A stretch of 64,000 bases of DNA from Juglans regia (Eukaryota > Streptophyta > Magnoliopsida > Fagales > Juglandaceae), in assembly GCF_001411555.2 (NCBI RefSeq), contig NC_049904.1:20597370-20661369 (forward strand), read 5' to 3'. The notes below the pieces were generated by a model that worked only from the letters and a program-made list of their open reading frames with translations, was not told the origin of the DNA and did no database searches. Position 1 is the first letter of the stretch, and every line of letters starts with the position of its first letter. Below are positions 22,901 to 33,950 of this stretch, piece after piece. Made by a program: the position numbers and the translations under genes.

Positions 22901-23229
22901 ACTGTACGTGGGTTAGCCGCCATGTACGACCCTTCCACATCTTTGGCTGTGACGATCAACGAGCAACGCACGGGTTATCCCGTTGATGGTATAACCCTCT
23001 ATCCCTCGTTAATTATGTTAGATACTGATTAGTTGATTAGGTTGTGGACTGTACTGTTGGTATTTGTGGAGTGGTGGTATTGTGATGTGGTGTTGTGTGA
23101 TGAATTGTTGGGCATATCTCTGTTGGATGGAGGTGTATTGTGCCGTGTAGTGTGTTGTGAAGTGTTGGGCATAATTGGGAAGTATGTTGTGTTGTGTTGT
23201 GGATTGTATTGTAATGATGGCGTGGTGAA

Positions 23230-24260
23230 TGTGGAATAAGAAGAATACACGTTGAGTGTACTCTGTATGGCGTGATGTGTATGAAAGGGAGTACATATGG
23301 AATGTACTCTATGTGGTGGATTGATGCACCATATGGCTGTATGCCATAATGGTGATGTGGTGTATGTGGAACAGAAAGAGTATACACTGTGTGTACTCTG
23401 TGAGTGGCATAGTGTGAGACAAGGAGAGTATATGTAAAATATACCCTCTTGGTATATTGTGGAATGGGAAGAGTACACACTGAGTGTACTCTGTGTAGCG
23501 TAATATGCATGTAGGGAGTACATTGGGAATGTACCCCATGTGGTGGAGTGATGCACCATATGGCGGGTACGCCATAATGGTGATGTGGCTTAACGCAGGT
23601 GAATGGAGTACACCTGGAGTGTACTCCATGTGGTATAGTGATGCACTATAAGGCGGGTACGCCATAATGGTGATGTGGCGTGATGAGTATGAAATGAGTA
23701 CACGTGGAGTGTACTCCATGTGATGGATTGATGCACCATATGGCGTATATGCCATAGTGGTGAAGTGGCGCAACGTGTATGGAGTACACGTGAAGTGTAC
23801 TCTGTATGGCATAGTGTGTACGAAGGGAGTACGCGCGGAGTGTACTCCATGTGATGGAGTGACGCACCATACAGCGGGTTTGCCGTAGTGGTGATGTGGC
23901 GTAACGTGCATGGAGTATACGCGGAGTGTATTCCATGTAGTGTAGTGACACATCATATGGCGGGTGTGCCATAGCGATGATGTGGCGTATCGTCTGTGAA
24001 TGGAGTATATGTGGTGTGTACTCCATGTGATGAGGTGATGCACCATATGGCGCCTACGCTATAATGGTGATGTGGCATAGCGTATCTGAAGGGAGTACAC
24101 GAGGAGTGTACTCCTTGTAGAGGAGCAATGCACCATGTAGCGCGTATGCCGTAATGGTGATGAGTTGTAGCGTATATGAAGGGAGTATGAGCGAAGTGTA
24201 CTCCATAAAGTGCAACGACACACCGTATGGCGTGTCGCAGTGATAAGGATGGTTCTGTAA
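23230..24260. repeat. ~90-bp tandem array, about 11 units, with two dyads per unit
   Basis: Landmark CCATG(T/A) words fall at 23536, 23626, 23716, then 23847, 23932, 24022, 24112 and 24202, mostly 90 or 85-90 bases apart. One irregular unit lies near 23800, and more degraded units run back to about 23230. Each unit has two inverted repeats: GAGTACAC...GTGTACTC, and TATGGCG-GGTA-CGCCATA. The array lies in the middle of the 5.6-kb LTR, downstream of its leader. Reading frames up to 245 codons on the minus strand are translations of the repeat and not genes. Confidence 0.9.
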
Positions 24261-26958
24261 TTGATGGGCGTGGAACATGATGAGTAGTGTCAGGAATTGT
24301 GGAACAGTGCCCCGTAGGAACTAAGGTGTAGCCAGTAGTCTAAGGTGACAAGTGTCACCATGTTGGACTTACGGCTGGGAAAAAGGATAAAGTAGCGAAA
24401 TAAGTGTAAGAGTACGCAGGGGAAGCATGACTGGGCAACGTCACCTCATGACGTGGTTACTGACGGTTGTGCTGGCTATGTGGTGAAGCGATAGGGTACG
24501 AATGGCATAAAGAGGAATGTGACAAGATGTCACGATGTGTCGGGAGTACGTGAGGAATCTCATGATGAGTTAGGAATTTATGTACCAGAGTGTTGGGTAA
24601 TGCGACAAGGTCACGGTGTAGCTTGGGATTAGTCTCAAGCTATATGACGTGACATGAGACGTAGTTATGAATGGAGTCTTGCTGTGCTAAGTGTTGGAAT
24701 GAACTGTCAAAAGGGACAGATAGCATGAAGAGCCATGCTAGCCGGGTTAGGAAAATGTTGGTATCGGAGTATGGCCCTTGTCCCTCGAAGCTGGAGATCA
24801 ACATATTATATATGTTGATCTTAGGTGATAAGGGGTAGAGTACATGTGTAATGGTGAGACACATGTGCTGGATGGATTCACCATATGTAATGGGTAATCG
24901 GTTCTGAGTATGGTTGCACGGTGCCTAAGGCTCAGAGTTGGCTTAGAGCCATGTGGTTTGTATGAATGTGAATGAGGACTAGTATGGGCTAAGGTGCATG
25001 GAGATAGTGACGAGTGGACTGTCTAAGGAAGGGATGCCTGTCTTAGTTGGTTTGAGTCATGCGTTGGAACGTGGTTAATGAGAAGAATGAGATAGAGGTC
25101 TTAATGTCTTAATCCTAAGGTGAATCATGGGTTCACTTTAGTGAATAAGCACTGGAGGCAAGACCTTGAGTTGGAAGATGGGGTGACAGTAATGGGTCCC
25201 CGAAGGTTTTAATTTAGTAAGGAACATGTAAGAACATGGGATAGAAGGAGAGTGTTCCAAATGAAGTGTAGCTTATGCTTTCTAAGTTTAAGTTGCTTAT
25301 ATACTAGATAGAGAATAACGTTAAGATATGTGTATGCATGTAGGTTGCCATCTGACAAGCACATGAATGGACTGCATGATATGTAGCATGGAGTCTAGGT
25401 AAGCGTTACGTTCATACTCTTCTAGAGTTAAGAAATACGAAAATGAAAACGAAATACTTTTCCTTCAAGATGCTTACGAAAAGAAACGAACGACATTTTA
25501 AGGAAGAAAAGGCTAAGTGTTCAAATGTATAAGTATGTACGGCCCCTCCTTGGCAGCCCCTTTTTACGCACCCAAAGTTTTAATTGTACGCATGTGAATG
25601 GATGATTATACAGCGTATCTATTGTATGTATTTTCTAAGAAGATCAATGAATTGAGATGTTACGATCAAGAAATTAATGTTTTCTCATAAAACGATGTTT
25701 TCTCACGAAAAAGATTGTTTTATCACGGAAGGCTAAGAAAGACAAGGAAACGGACGCTTTCATGGATCCTACAAACTGACGCTCTCATGGACGCCAAGAG
25801 GTAATGCTCATGGACTCCACAAGAGACGACGTTTAAAGGTGAGGCTTGTGGATACCATGAAGGTCGACGTTTCGGATGTTTTACGATGCCATGAACGGAT
25901 GTTTTACGAATGTCATGAAAAGATGTTTATGCACATGCTCATGAAAAGATGTTTTCTCACGAAAACAAACGTTTTCTCATGAAAGGACATGCTAAATGAA
26001 AGATAAGAAAAGAATGAAAGCTCCAGCTCTTTCGAGCTGTCATGAATGAATGAAAGGACTGAAATGAAAGGAATGAAAATATGAAATGTATGAAATTACG
26101 TAATGGCCACATGAATGAATGAAAAGGGGTACCCAATGAATGAATGGGCAGATTGCAATGCCGGGCAGTAGTGCTGGTAGTGCACCCAGTGCTGCACCCT
26201 AATGGAATGGGATTCCAACCCGCCGCCATGGGCGAATCCATCGGTCCAAAAGACCGCTAACCCTAACACATTGGGCGTAACAGTGTGTACCGGCTTATAA
26301 AAGTGATAAGAAAGAATGTATGTATGCATCAATGTATGTATGCACGAATGCATGTATGCACAAATGCACAAGAGCACAGACACTTTAAGAAATGAAGGCT
26401 CTGACGGGGGAAATGTTACGACAAGAAAACCTTTTAAAAAGTAAAACCCCGTACAGTGGCTCTTGAAGAAATGAAGGCACTGACGGGAGACACGATTCAT
26501 GAAAAGAAAGAGTATCCTATCTAGTGACGTTTTCAAACGAACGCACGCACGACACGTATGCATGCACGTATAAGTATGTACAAATGATGAATGCATAAAT
26601 GAAAATCTATGTTGCTATATCTTAACTGTATGAAGTAATGCTTACGAGTCTTCGACTCATTTTAGTTTTCATGTAAGCCCCTTCCCCCACAGGAACTGAA
26701 CGGTCAGGACGGACACGGCCCATGGGGAAAAGCACGGAAGTCTAGGCATGAGTTTTAAATGTAAGAGATGCATTTTTATTGTAAAATCAATGTTTTCCGT
26801 TGTAAACCTCTTTTATTACCAAAGCGCATTTTATTTTACAAACGTAGAGTCTTGCACCCTGGGTATGCAAGTGAAAAGTTTTAAAGGGAACAGTAACTCC
26901 CATCTTCCTTTCTAAAAATATTTTATAAAAAGTCCCACCACAAGGACGGGATGTGACA

Positions 26959-26963
26959 TGCAT
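26959..26963. repeat. 5-bp target-site duplication TGCAT, right copy
   Basis: TGCAT directly follows the LTR end GATGTGACA and matches 21343-21347. Confidence 0.9.
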
Positions 26964-27725
26964 ATTGGAATATGTCCAAAAAGCTTATTGCTATTTAGAG
27001 AAAACACAAACAAGCTCTTTAAATGACAAATATCAGACAAGATATGACCCTCTAGTGTATTAGCTGGAATGAGTAAAGCTTGTAGCATGTGCGTCTTTCT
27101 AATATAGTTGTAATATGTCCTTCCAAGTCGTTGTTGTATAGGTCCAAAAAAATCAAACTACTTAGATTCCCAAGCTTTGCCGGAATGCTTCCCTCAATAT
27201 GGCAAGAAGATAGGCCAAGTTTTTGAAGAGAGAGAGAAAGGTTATCAACAGAATTGGGAAAGAAGCCATGAAAGGGATTGAATGAAAAATCTAATACTAT
27301 GAGATCTTTGCAATTCAACAAGTAAGAAAAAATATTCAATTATGGACTTCTTTTTGTCAAATTATTAATTTCCAAGCTGAGCCAATGGAGGAGCTTTAAA
27401 TCACCAAGTGCTTTTGGAATTATGCCCGATAATGAGTTATTACGCAAGTCTAGGAGAGTGAGCTGTGAAGCATTGGAGATGGAATTGGGAGTTCTTCTGC
27501 TCGATTTATTTCCATTAAGATCAAGTTGTTTGAGCTTTGGAAGGTAGAGGCCCATATCTGATGGAAGATAACCTACAAATTTATTGAGGCCCATATAAAT
27601 AGCTTCTATTGTTGACATATTGAAGAACTTGAATGGAACTGGACCAACAAAACGATTGGCTCCAATGTTAAAAAACCACTAGATTCTGGAGGTTACCAAT
27701 TTCACTTGGTATTAACTTGTAAAAA
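26964..27725 (-). pseudogene. receptor kinase: central leucine-rich repeats
   Basis: Minus-strand repeats in subfamily order: LIPSEIGNLQNLVVF then GANRFVGPVPFKFFNM (a stop or shift at about 27680), MSTIEAIYMGLNKFVGYLPS, DMGLYLPKLKQLDLNGNKSS, NSISNASQLTLLDLRNNSLS, ALGDLKLLHWLSLEINNLT (27618-27340). After a break come LLNCKDLIVLDFSFNPFHGF, LSLSLQKLGLSSCHIEGSIP and LGNLSSLIFLDLYNNDLEGH (27339-27052). The upstream part of the ectodomain is absent beyond 27725, where AT-rich sequence begins. A homologous copy of the first unit and of the AT-rich sequence next to it is found at 52940-53060. Confidence 0.85.
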
Positions 27726-28000
27726 TATGAATTTATATGTATTTCTATTAGGAAAAAAAGAAAAGAAAAAAAGAAATAGTGGTTTTAATAATCAAATAGA
27801 CACAAGTTAGCAGATGGAGGTGTTATTAGTTGTAGTGAAGGATTGCATGTCGACTGTGATGCAGAATCTTAGCAAGTTCCCTCCTATTTGAGCATTTGTG
27901 GCCGTTACATTTTCCTGGCGTACTTAAAGAACTCCAATTACCTATAATAATTGAATTCTTTCCCATAGAAATCATACCCCTACTAAAGAGGCAAGTATTG
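27726..28000. other. short noncoding stretch upstream of the LRR remnant
   Basis: AT-rich, with an A-rich run (GAAAAAAAGAAAAGAAAAAAAG near 27750). The first ~50 bases resemble the sequence next to the second LRR fragment near 53040 (ACTTGT, ATATGTATT, CTATTA in the same order). No feature recognised. Confidence 0.4.
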
Positions 28001-28648
28001 TTCGCACAAATTTTTGCTATTTTTTTGGCTTAATCACATTCTTTGATACACGTTGCAACACTCTCCATGAGAGTTCTTGCCCTACTCTTGCAATGCTCCG
28101 ATTTGCACTACAACAGAAATAAACACATCCCAGACCTCTCTCCAAACAGGCCAACAACCCACGCTTCTATCCCAATCAACCCATTTAACCACCTTAACAT
28201 AGAAACCAACTTAGACAAGTCCTGTAAAAGCCATTTCTCAAACAACCTACTCGACCTATCCAACCCACCACTAATCCAAGCCTTAATAAGCAATGCACTG
28301 CACCCGACAACTTGGCCCTGAAGTCATGGTCATCTCTATGCCTCTGAACCCAAAACCAGCACCACTTGAATCGGCCTCCTTTCCTCAAATCCACCCACTG
28401 CCATCTTACCTCTTAAACACCTCCACTATCCATTGATCCCCTTCTTCACCCATCACTATCCCAATGAACCACACAAGTCTCCAGCAGCTGACCCTTCTTG
28501 GCCCACCACTTCCAACTACTCGGCACAACAGAGAACCCCCTCCAACAGTCGAGCTTTGAATTCTCTATAGCAATTGAACAACATACCTTGTCAAAATCCT
28601 CCCCCACCTCCACATCAGATCCTTCCCTAGCTAGCCCAAACCCACTCC
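28001..28648 (-). pseudogene. degraded coding fragment of unknown family, cut by the copia element
   Basis: Read on the minus strand, this stretch keeps protein-like, Trp-rich blocks: ENSKLDCWRGFSVVPSSWKW and WAKKGQLLETCVVHW (28570-28460). WVDLRKGGRFKWCWFWVQRH, DLSKLVSMLRWLNGLIGIEA and WVVGLFGERSGMCLFLL (28400-28110) follow. Frame changes and stops break it. Its upstream continuation is on the far side of the copia element: ESKLLLELWWKGVEFWIVGV at 52862-52795. The copia target duplication ACTCC lies exactly between the two parts. I do not recognise the family; similarity in style to plant LINE ORF1-like proteins is only a guess. Confidence 0.5.
28644..28648. repeat. 5-bp target-site duplication ACTCC, left copy (copia)
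   Basis: ACTCC precedes the left LTR (TGATACAAC...) and recurs at 52790-52794 just after the right LTR. Confidence 0.9.
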
Positions 28649-28872
28649 TGATACAACTTCAATCAAGAAGATAAAGAAGATTGAAGTTGACAAAAGAAAT
28701 CAAATCTGATATTATTCTGCTTAAGGAAATACATTGACTTTACCCTTCTATTTATATACAATTGAGTCTAACTAACTAATAGTAAAAGACTAAACCAGAA
28801 TTAACTAAACAAAGTGACTAAAGTATTTAGTAAGGACTAAAAGGTAAAATCAACTTAACAGTATTTACAATA
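28649..28872 (-). repeat. copia 3' LTR
   Basis: 224 bp; on the minus strand it runs from TATTGTAAATACTG to GAAGTTGTATCA. It matches 52567-52789 almost throughout. The polypurine tract lies directly upstream in the element's sense. A TATA-like TTGTATATAAATAG (minus strand, near 28760) is the probable promoter. Confidence 0.93.
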
Positions 28873-28884
28873 GCCCCCCTCAAG
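28873..28884 (-). other. copia polypurine tract
   Basis: CTTGAGGGGGGC on the minus strand directly abuts the 3' LTR; this is the plus-strand DNA primer of LTR retroelements. Confidence 0.85.
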
Positions 28885-30740
28885 ATGAATGATAGATGTT
28901 GTGAACATTCATTTTGCATAACAAGAAATGAAAAACATTAGAACTGAGAGGCTTGGTTAATAAATCTGCAAGTTGATGAGAAGATGAGACATGTAGTTTT
29001 CTGAGCAGACTAGCTTGAATTTTCTCTCTAATGAGGTGACAATCTAATTCAATAAGTTTTGTTCTCTCATGATAAACGGGATTAGCTGTAATATGAAGTG
29101 CAGCTTGGTTGTCACAAAATAATAAGGAAGGTTTAGAATGAAGCTGATGAAAATCAGTGAGCAATGACTTTAACCAAGTTAATTCACCAACTGCATATGC
29201 CATGGATCTATATTCAGCCTTTATAGAAAACCTAGAGATAGTGGTTTGCTTCTTGGATTTCCAAGAAACTAAATAATCACCAATGAAAACACAATAGCCA
29301 GAGACAGATCTTCTTGTATCAGGGCAGCTTGCCCAATCCGAATCAGCAAATGCTTTCAAATGAACTCTAGATGAAGCTGAAAGGAAAATGCCTTGACATG
29401 GTGCCATCTTGACATATCTAACTATTCTGAGGGCTGCTTGCATATGAGGAACACGAGGTGATTCTAAAAACTGACTCAAATAATGAACTGAGTAGGTAAT
29501 ATCTGGCCTGGTATGAGTAAGGTACAATAACTTGCCTATAAGCCTTCTATAGGCAGTTGTGTCTTCAAACAATTTTCCATCAGACTTAGCAAGTCTGCAA
29601 TGGGAATCCGTAGGAAAATTCACTGGTTGAGAAGCCAATAAACCAACATCAGCTATCAATTCTAGTGCATATTTTCTCTGGCATATGGAAATGCCCTTTT
29701 TGGATCGAGCTATTTCCATTCCAAGGAAATACTTGGCAGGACCTAAATCCTTTAGCTTGAAAAATGTACTCAAAGACTGCTTGATATTCTGAACAATAGA
29801 GAGATCACTACCGGACAGTAGGATATCATCCACATACACTAAAAGAGCCACAAAATAATCATCTGTTTTCTTTGTAAACAATGAATAGTCAGATTTAGAC
29901 TAAACAAACCCCAACTCAACCAAGGCTGCAGTGAACTTTGAGTTTCATTGCCTAGAGGCTTGTTTTAATCCATATAAGGATTTTTGTAGCTTGCAAACTT
30001 GAGTGTACCCATTTCTAAGATACTCAGGTGGAGGTCTCATGTAAATTGTTTCATCCAAATCACCATAAAGGAAACTATTATTCACATCCAAATGCACTAG
30101 ATGCCAACTATGAATTGCTGCCAAGGATAAGAAACACCTCATTGTCACCATTTTTGCAACTGGGGAAAAAGTTTCTAAGTAGTCAAGCCCTTCCCTTTGA
30201 GTATATAACCCTTGGCAACTAGTCTTGCCTTATATCTCTCAATTGAGCCATCAACATTAAACTTAGTTTTATATACTCACTTACAACCAATAGGATTTTT
30301 ATCATGTGGAGGTTCAATGAGAGTCCAGGCATCATTTGATTCTAAGGCAGCTAATTCAATGGACATAGCATCTCTCCAATGAGAATGCTTAACAGCTTGG
30401 TGGTAGAAATCAGGATCTTTTTGAGATGAAATGGAGATGCTAAAAGCTTTATGAAAAGGAGACAAGTGTTCATATGTTAAAAATTCATAAATGCTGTATT
30501 TATTACCTGAAGTCATATCAGATGAGCCAAGAGATGATGTGGTAGAGGTAGAGGCTGCTGAAGAGGCTAAATTGCAATGATAATTTTGCAAATAGTCAGG
30601 AACTTTTTGTTGTCTAGTAGACCTTCCAAGAGGAGGAAAATGATTTGTATTTGTAATGGAGGAATATCTGGAATTTGGTTTGAAGAGGGTGAGGATGCTG
30701 GTGAAGATATAATAGAATATGAGATATCATTGGAATTATT
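28880..30740 (-). pseudogene. copia pol 3' half: reverse transcriptase and RNase H
   Basis: Minus-strand blocks in order: the region before the RT domain with SLGSSDMTSGNKYSIYEFLT (30591-30277), containing WRDAMSIELAALESNDAWTL. The RT N-part has [20 protein letters not shown] and [14 protein letters not shown] (30151-29945). The catalytic core is LLVYVDDILLSGSD (29850), followed by YFLGMEIARSKKGISICQRK. RNase H reads AFADSDWASCPDTRRSVSGY and WKSKKQTTISRFSIKAEYRS; the usual AEAEYRS has its first Glu changed to Lys. A small insertion shifts the frame near 30215, and a Gln codon is TAG near 29900. The stop is at 28880. The upstream end is cut at 30740 by the CACTA element. Confidence 0.92.
30738..30740. 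repeat. 3-bp target-site duplication ATT, left copy (CACTA)
   Basis: ATT at 30738-30740 and at 49967-49969 flank the CACTA. Keeping one copy restores the copia frame (minus strand ...DDLSN|NSND...). Confidence 0.88.
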
Positions 30741-31560
30741 CATGGCAAAAGGTCGGTTTTCTGTGGGAAATACCTTTTACACACCAAATCTGTCCGTGGG
30801 AGGCTCGTGGCATATACTTCGCCTCAAAAAGTATTATTATCCACGATACCTGTAACTCGTGGATAATACCAATGTTTCAACACGGCACGTTCCGTGGTAA
30901 AAAACTTCTATTTCGTGGCAAAAGGATTCTCGAGTTCTATGACGGTCGTGGTAAATGGAACATGCCCGACGAGTGCAATCGGTGGGTTTTACATATTATC
31001 CACCATTACGTTTTGTGGGAAATATGGATGTCTTGAATACTTTATCCATGAAGTCTGATGGTGGGAAAGAGTTACTTTCCATGAGAGGAATGTTGTGGGA
31101 AATAGTTTTGCATTAATGATGAAATACTGTTTCCCACCACACCTAATTTGTAGGAAATGTAGAATTTCCACGAGGGAAGTCTGTCGGAAATTGTATGTGC
31201 ATAATGTATTTCCCACAACATCAGTTGTGGCAATTAATTTATTTGCCATGTAGTCCTCTGTTCGCAATATCATTTTGTCTTGGGTGTATGTATCCCCTTT
31301 TTCCCAGGACCTCTAACACCTGGGAAAAAACAGGTTTTCTCCACTAACCTGGCACCGTAGAGAATAATTTATTCGCCACAACCACTATCCTTGCGAATAA
31401 GTTATTCCCCATGGAGGTATCCTGTCGCAATATCATTTTGGCAAATGCACATGGTATCAGCTTTTTGCCATGCTTGCTAACTCCTGGGAAAAGTGGCTTG
31501 TTTTCTCCACTAACCTGTTGGGACCGTAGACAATATTTAAAATTGTCTACATTTTTTCTC
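30741..31560. repeat. left subterminal repeat region of the CACTA
   Basis: The motif GTGGGAAA and variants (CGTGGTAAA, CGTGGCAAA, and CCTGGGAAA, with TTTCCCAC on the other strand) recurs more than a dozen times in both orientations. A ~150-bp unit with TTCTCCACTAACCTG and CGCAATATCATTTTG occurs twice (31260-31390 and 31430-31550). Such arrays are where TnpA-type proteins bind CACTA ends. No coding potential. Confidence 0.75.
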
Positions 31561-33950
31561 AAATTAGGAAATTAAGGAGTGAATATAAAATGACAACCAT
31601 ATAAAATATGACATAAATTACTCCAAAATACACTGACAGCCATATAAACATGGTATTACAGTTCATATATATAAGTTAATTCAACATTTGAAACTGTTCA
31701 TTTAAGAAAATGGAAATACATCAATGTTCACTGTGTGGGAAGGCCAAGAGAAGGTCATCAGCGGGATTGTTACAACTATTGTATAGCCCATAAAACAACT
31801 ATGGCAAGATGTTCTCTACATATATCCATTTGATGAACTTTGCTCCAGATTAAATCTCCCCATTTCTCCATTGCCATCATCCGCATGAGAGAACTCATTT
31901 TGATCTGACTAGGTGATAAGCACTAGTTGTACCAATGCAGCCTCTATATCCTACTTGATTCCCGTATGTTGAATGCAAAAGACCTGTCCAGCAGATAGCA
32001 TACATGATAGAATCATCACATCAAACTCTGGCCTCAGCCAAAAAAGCATTACACTACAAAGAATTAGTATCCTCATGACAATGATCTGAGTAAGAAATCC
32101 TCACATACCATCTCCCTTAATATACTTACACATTTACAATATTGAACCCACGGACAAACCTTATTAAATCCCTTCTACAAGCTGGCAAATATATATATAC
32201 TTGCAGCAATATATAAATTGATATAGTACATGAGCTATAAAAATAACAAGTATGCCATACAAGATTTCCCTAGCTAGTATACAATAACATTGGAACCAAA
32301 TATATCATCAATAGCTGGGTACTGTTTTCACCTCCTTCATTATTAGGGTGTATACTAACACTGTCTTCCACATTAGACAATACCATATATATATATATAT
32401 ATATAATCTAATCTCTATCTCAGTATGCTTTATAAAGTTGACAAAAACATCAAGAAACAGGCTCTGTATAGTCCAAAAAAATAAATGCTTGATCATACTC
32501 AATATATCATTGCAAAAAGGTTTCAAGTCTGTTTATCATACAATGGTTATAGGGATGGCCCAATTCCAACTTCAGGTTTGGTTCTCAACCTCAAATTGAA
32601 TCCTCAAATCATTGATTCCCACATTTCAAAACAGAGAGGCTGGCATAAAGATAGATAAACTGCTATGGTCATTATAGAAGTCTTCTAGCTGTATTTATGA
32701 GTGCTAAACAAGATACAAAAAAATCCAAATCCCTAAACGTTGTATGAACACCATTTTGTCTGGAATTTGTTGACCACATATTTAGCCAATATATGGACAA
32801 TATACCATATATTGTCACAAGCAACAAACAAAGGAAATATGACATAAAACTACTTCCTGCATGAACAATGAATATGCATGACAACCTCAATACATATAAT
32901 TTCCTGCAACCACATTCCATTCGAAATGAGGGTAACATTATTACATACAACCAGTATGTAATGCAACAAGGCCATCATGAACTTGGTCACCTCCATTTTG
33001 CTGTACATGTGAAAGACCAGAGTTGCTTCTTGCACAATCCTCGTTTTAAATATTGAAAGCAAACAGATCCTAAGTTTTGGTTTAAAATTTTTGAAATTTC
33101 TTGTTTGAATCACCTATGTATAACTCAAAAATAATTACTGATGTAAAATTGACATACTATACACACCATGTTAATCTCCGGGAACCACGTCAAGTATTTT
33201 CACTACAAAAACTGACTCTTATCTTCCACCAACATCAGACAACTCAATTAATTCCAACTACTTATTCTTTCAATACACAAGTCAATACCAATAACAGTAT
33301 CTATTTTTCAGAAACATTGATCATTCCCTTGTATCCATATGCTAACATCATGCACTATGATTACCTTGGCTACTAATAAACTAACTTAGATAAATTAAGC
33401 ACATACCATCAGTACTGGATCTGGAGCTCCTATCCAGTTATATTCTCCACTTCTCTTTGTGAACTCTTTCTCATGTTCACCTCTGATGGAACAGTTGTCA
33501 TATACTAACAGAAAATATAACTGCTGCAACCATTCCTTCAATGCAGCTACCTACATGCATGCAGCACTATCCCTGGACAAAAAACAAAATTTGATCAACT
33601 TCAACTGTTCCCATTCAGGTACAGAATATATGAAGCCCAACAAACCATAATTATCATTGTATATGAGAAGATACTTACTGATATTGATGGTGAAAACCAT
33701 TACCTAATGCATTCCATTACCAAACATTTGCCTTAACCTACTTCCAGCCACAAGAAACCAGGTTGATATGCCCAACACAAAAGCCCACTTATATAACCAC
33801 CTTCCACCCTTTCTATCAAAACACCCCCAACCTGCCCACAATACACATCTTACCCATTGACATTTAACACACTTCCATTTCCATAGGGGGAACAAAAAAC
33901 TCAAAAACTCCCCAACAACACTCAAAAAATCTGAACCATATTAGAGATGC
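31561..33950. other. CACTA 3' noncoding region
   Basis: About 2.4 kb of AT-rich sequence between the left subterminal repeats and the stop of the Transposase_24-type gene, with an (AT)n run at 32385-32405. Short frames on both strands show no domain. It may contain untranslated sequence or introns of the transposon gene. Confidence 0.5.

Larger units (their letters stand above)
21348..26958 (+). mobile_element. solo LTR, 5.6 kb, inserted in the LRR kinase pseudogene
   Basis: The block starts TGTAACAACCCGCTCC, ends GGACGGGATGTGACA and is flanked by perfect TGCAT copies. LRR coding resumes on both sides. Neither end recurs internally and no gag or pol was seen, so one LTR of 5611 bp remains, probably left by recombination between two LTRs. 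The orientation is taken from an AT-rich start (21348-21950), a weak TATA-like GGTTAAATACCC at 21978 and a C/T-rich then GC-rich leader (21990-22700). The middle has a ~90-bp tandem array (23230-24260). From 25660 onward there are short repeats of GATGTTTTCTCACGAAAA type. A very long Ty3/gypsy LTR is likely; lineage is inference. Confidence 0.8.
19640..27725 (-). pseudogene. LRR receptor-like kinase (LRR-XII/Xa21-like) pseudogene, split by a 5.6-kb LTR
   Basis: On the minus strand the parts run in gene order: leucine-rich repeats (27725-26964), the inserted LTR, more repeats (21342-20880), a transmembrane segment and kinase (20830-19657). Members of this subfamily are plasma-membrane immune or developmental receptors with a non-RD kinase. 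The repeat signature (IPSEIGNLQ.L..F..GAN, NAS.LTLLDL.NNSLSG.IP) and the non-[10 protein letters not shown] loop match it. The 5' end, including the signal peptide and first repeats, is missing beyond 27725. Stops and frameshifts occur in every part. A related short fragment lies at 52940-53060. Whether the gene died before or because of the LTR insertion cannot be told from this sequence. Confidence 0.85.

Noticed and set aside
23309..24046. Long minus-strand frame (245 codons) with repeated HHYG/ATSPLWHT-like units, and its overlapping frames
   Set aside because: It is a translation of the 90-bp tandem array; frames exist in three phases with the same repeat, and there is no start context or domain.
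23230..24260. CRISPR-like regular repeats
   Set aside because: Plant nuclear context, units directly adjacent with no unique spacers, imperfect copies, no cas genes.
21348..26958. A complete nonautonomous LTR retrotransposon with two LTRs
   Set aside because: The terminal sequences are not repeated internally and no primer site or polypurine tract was seen, so a single LTR fits better.
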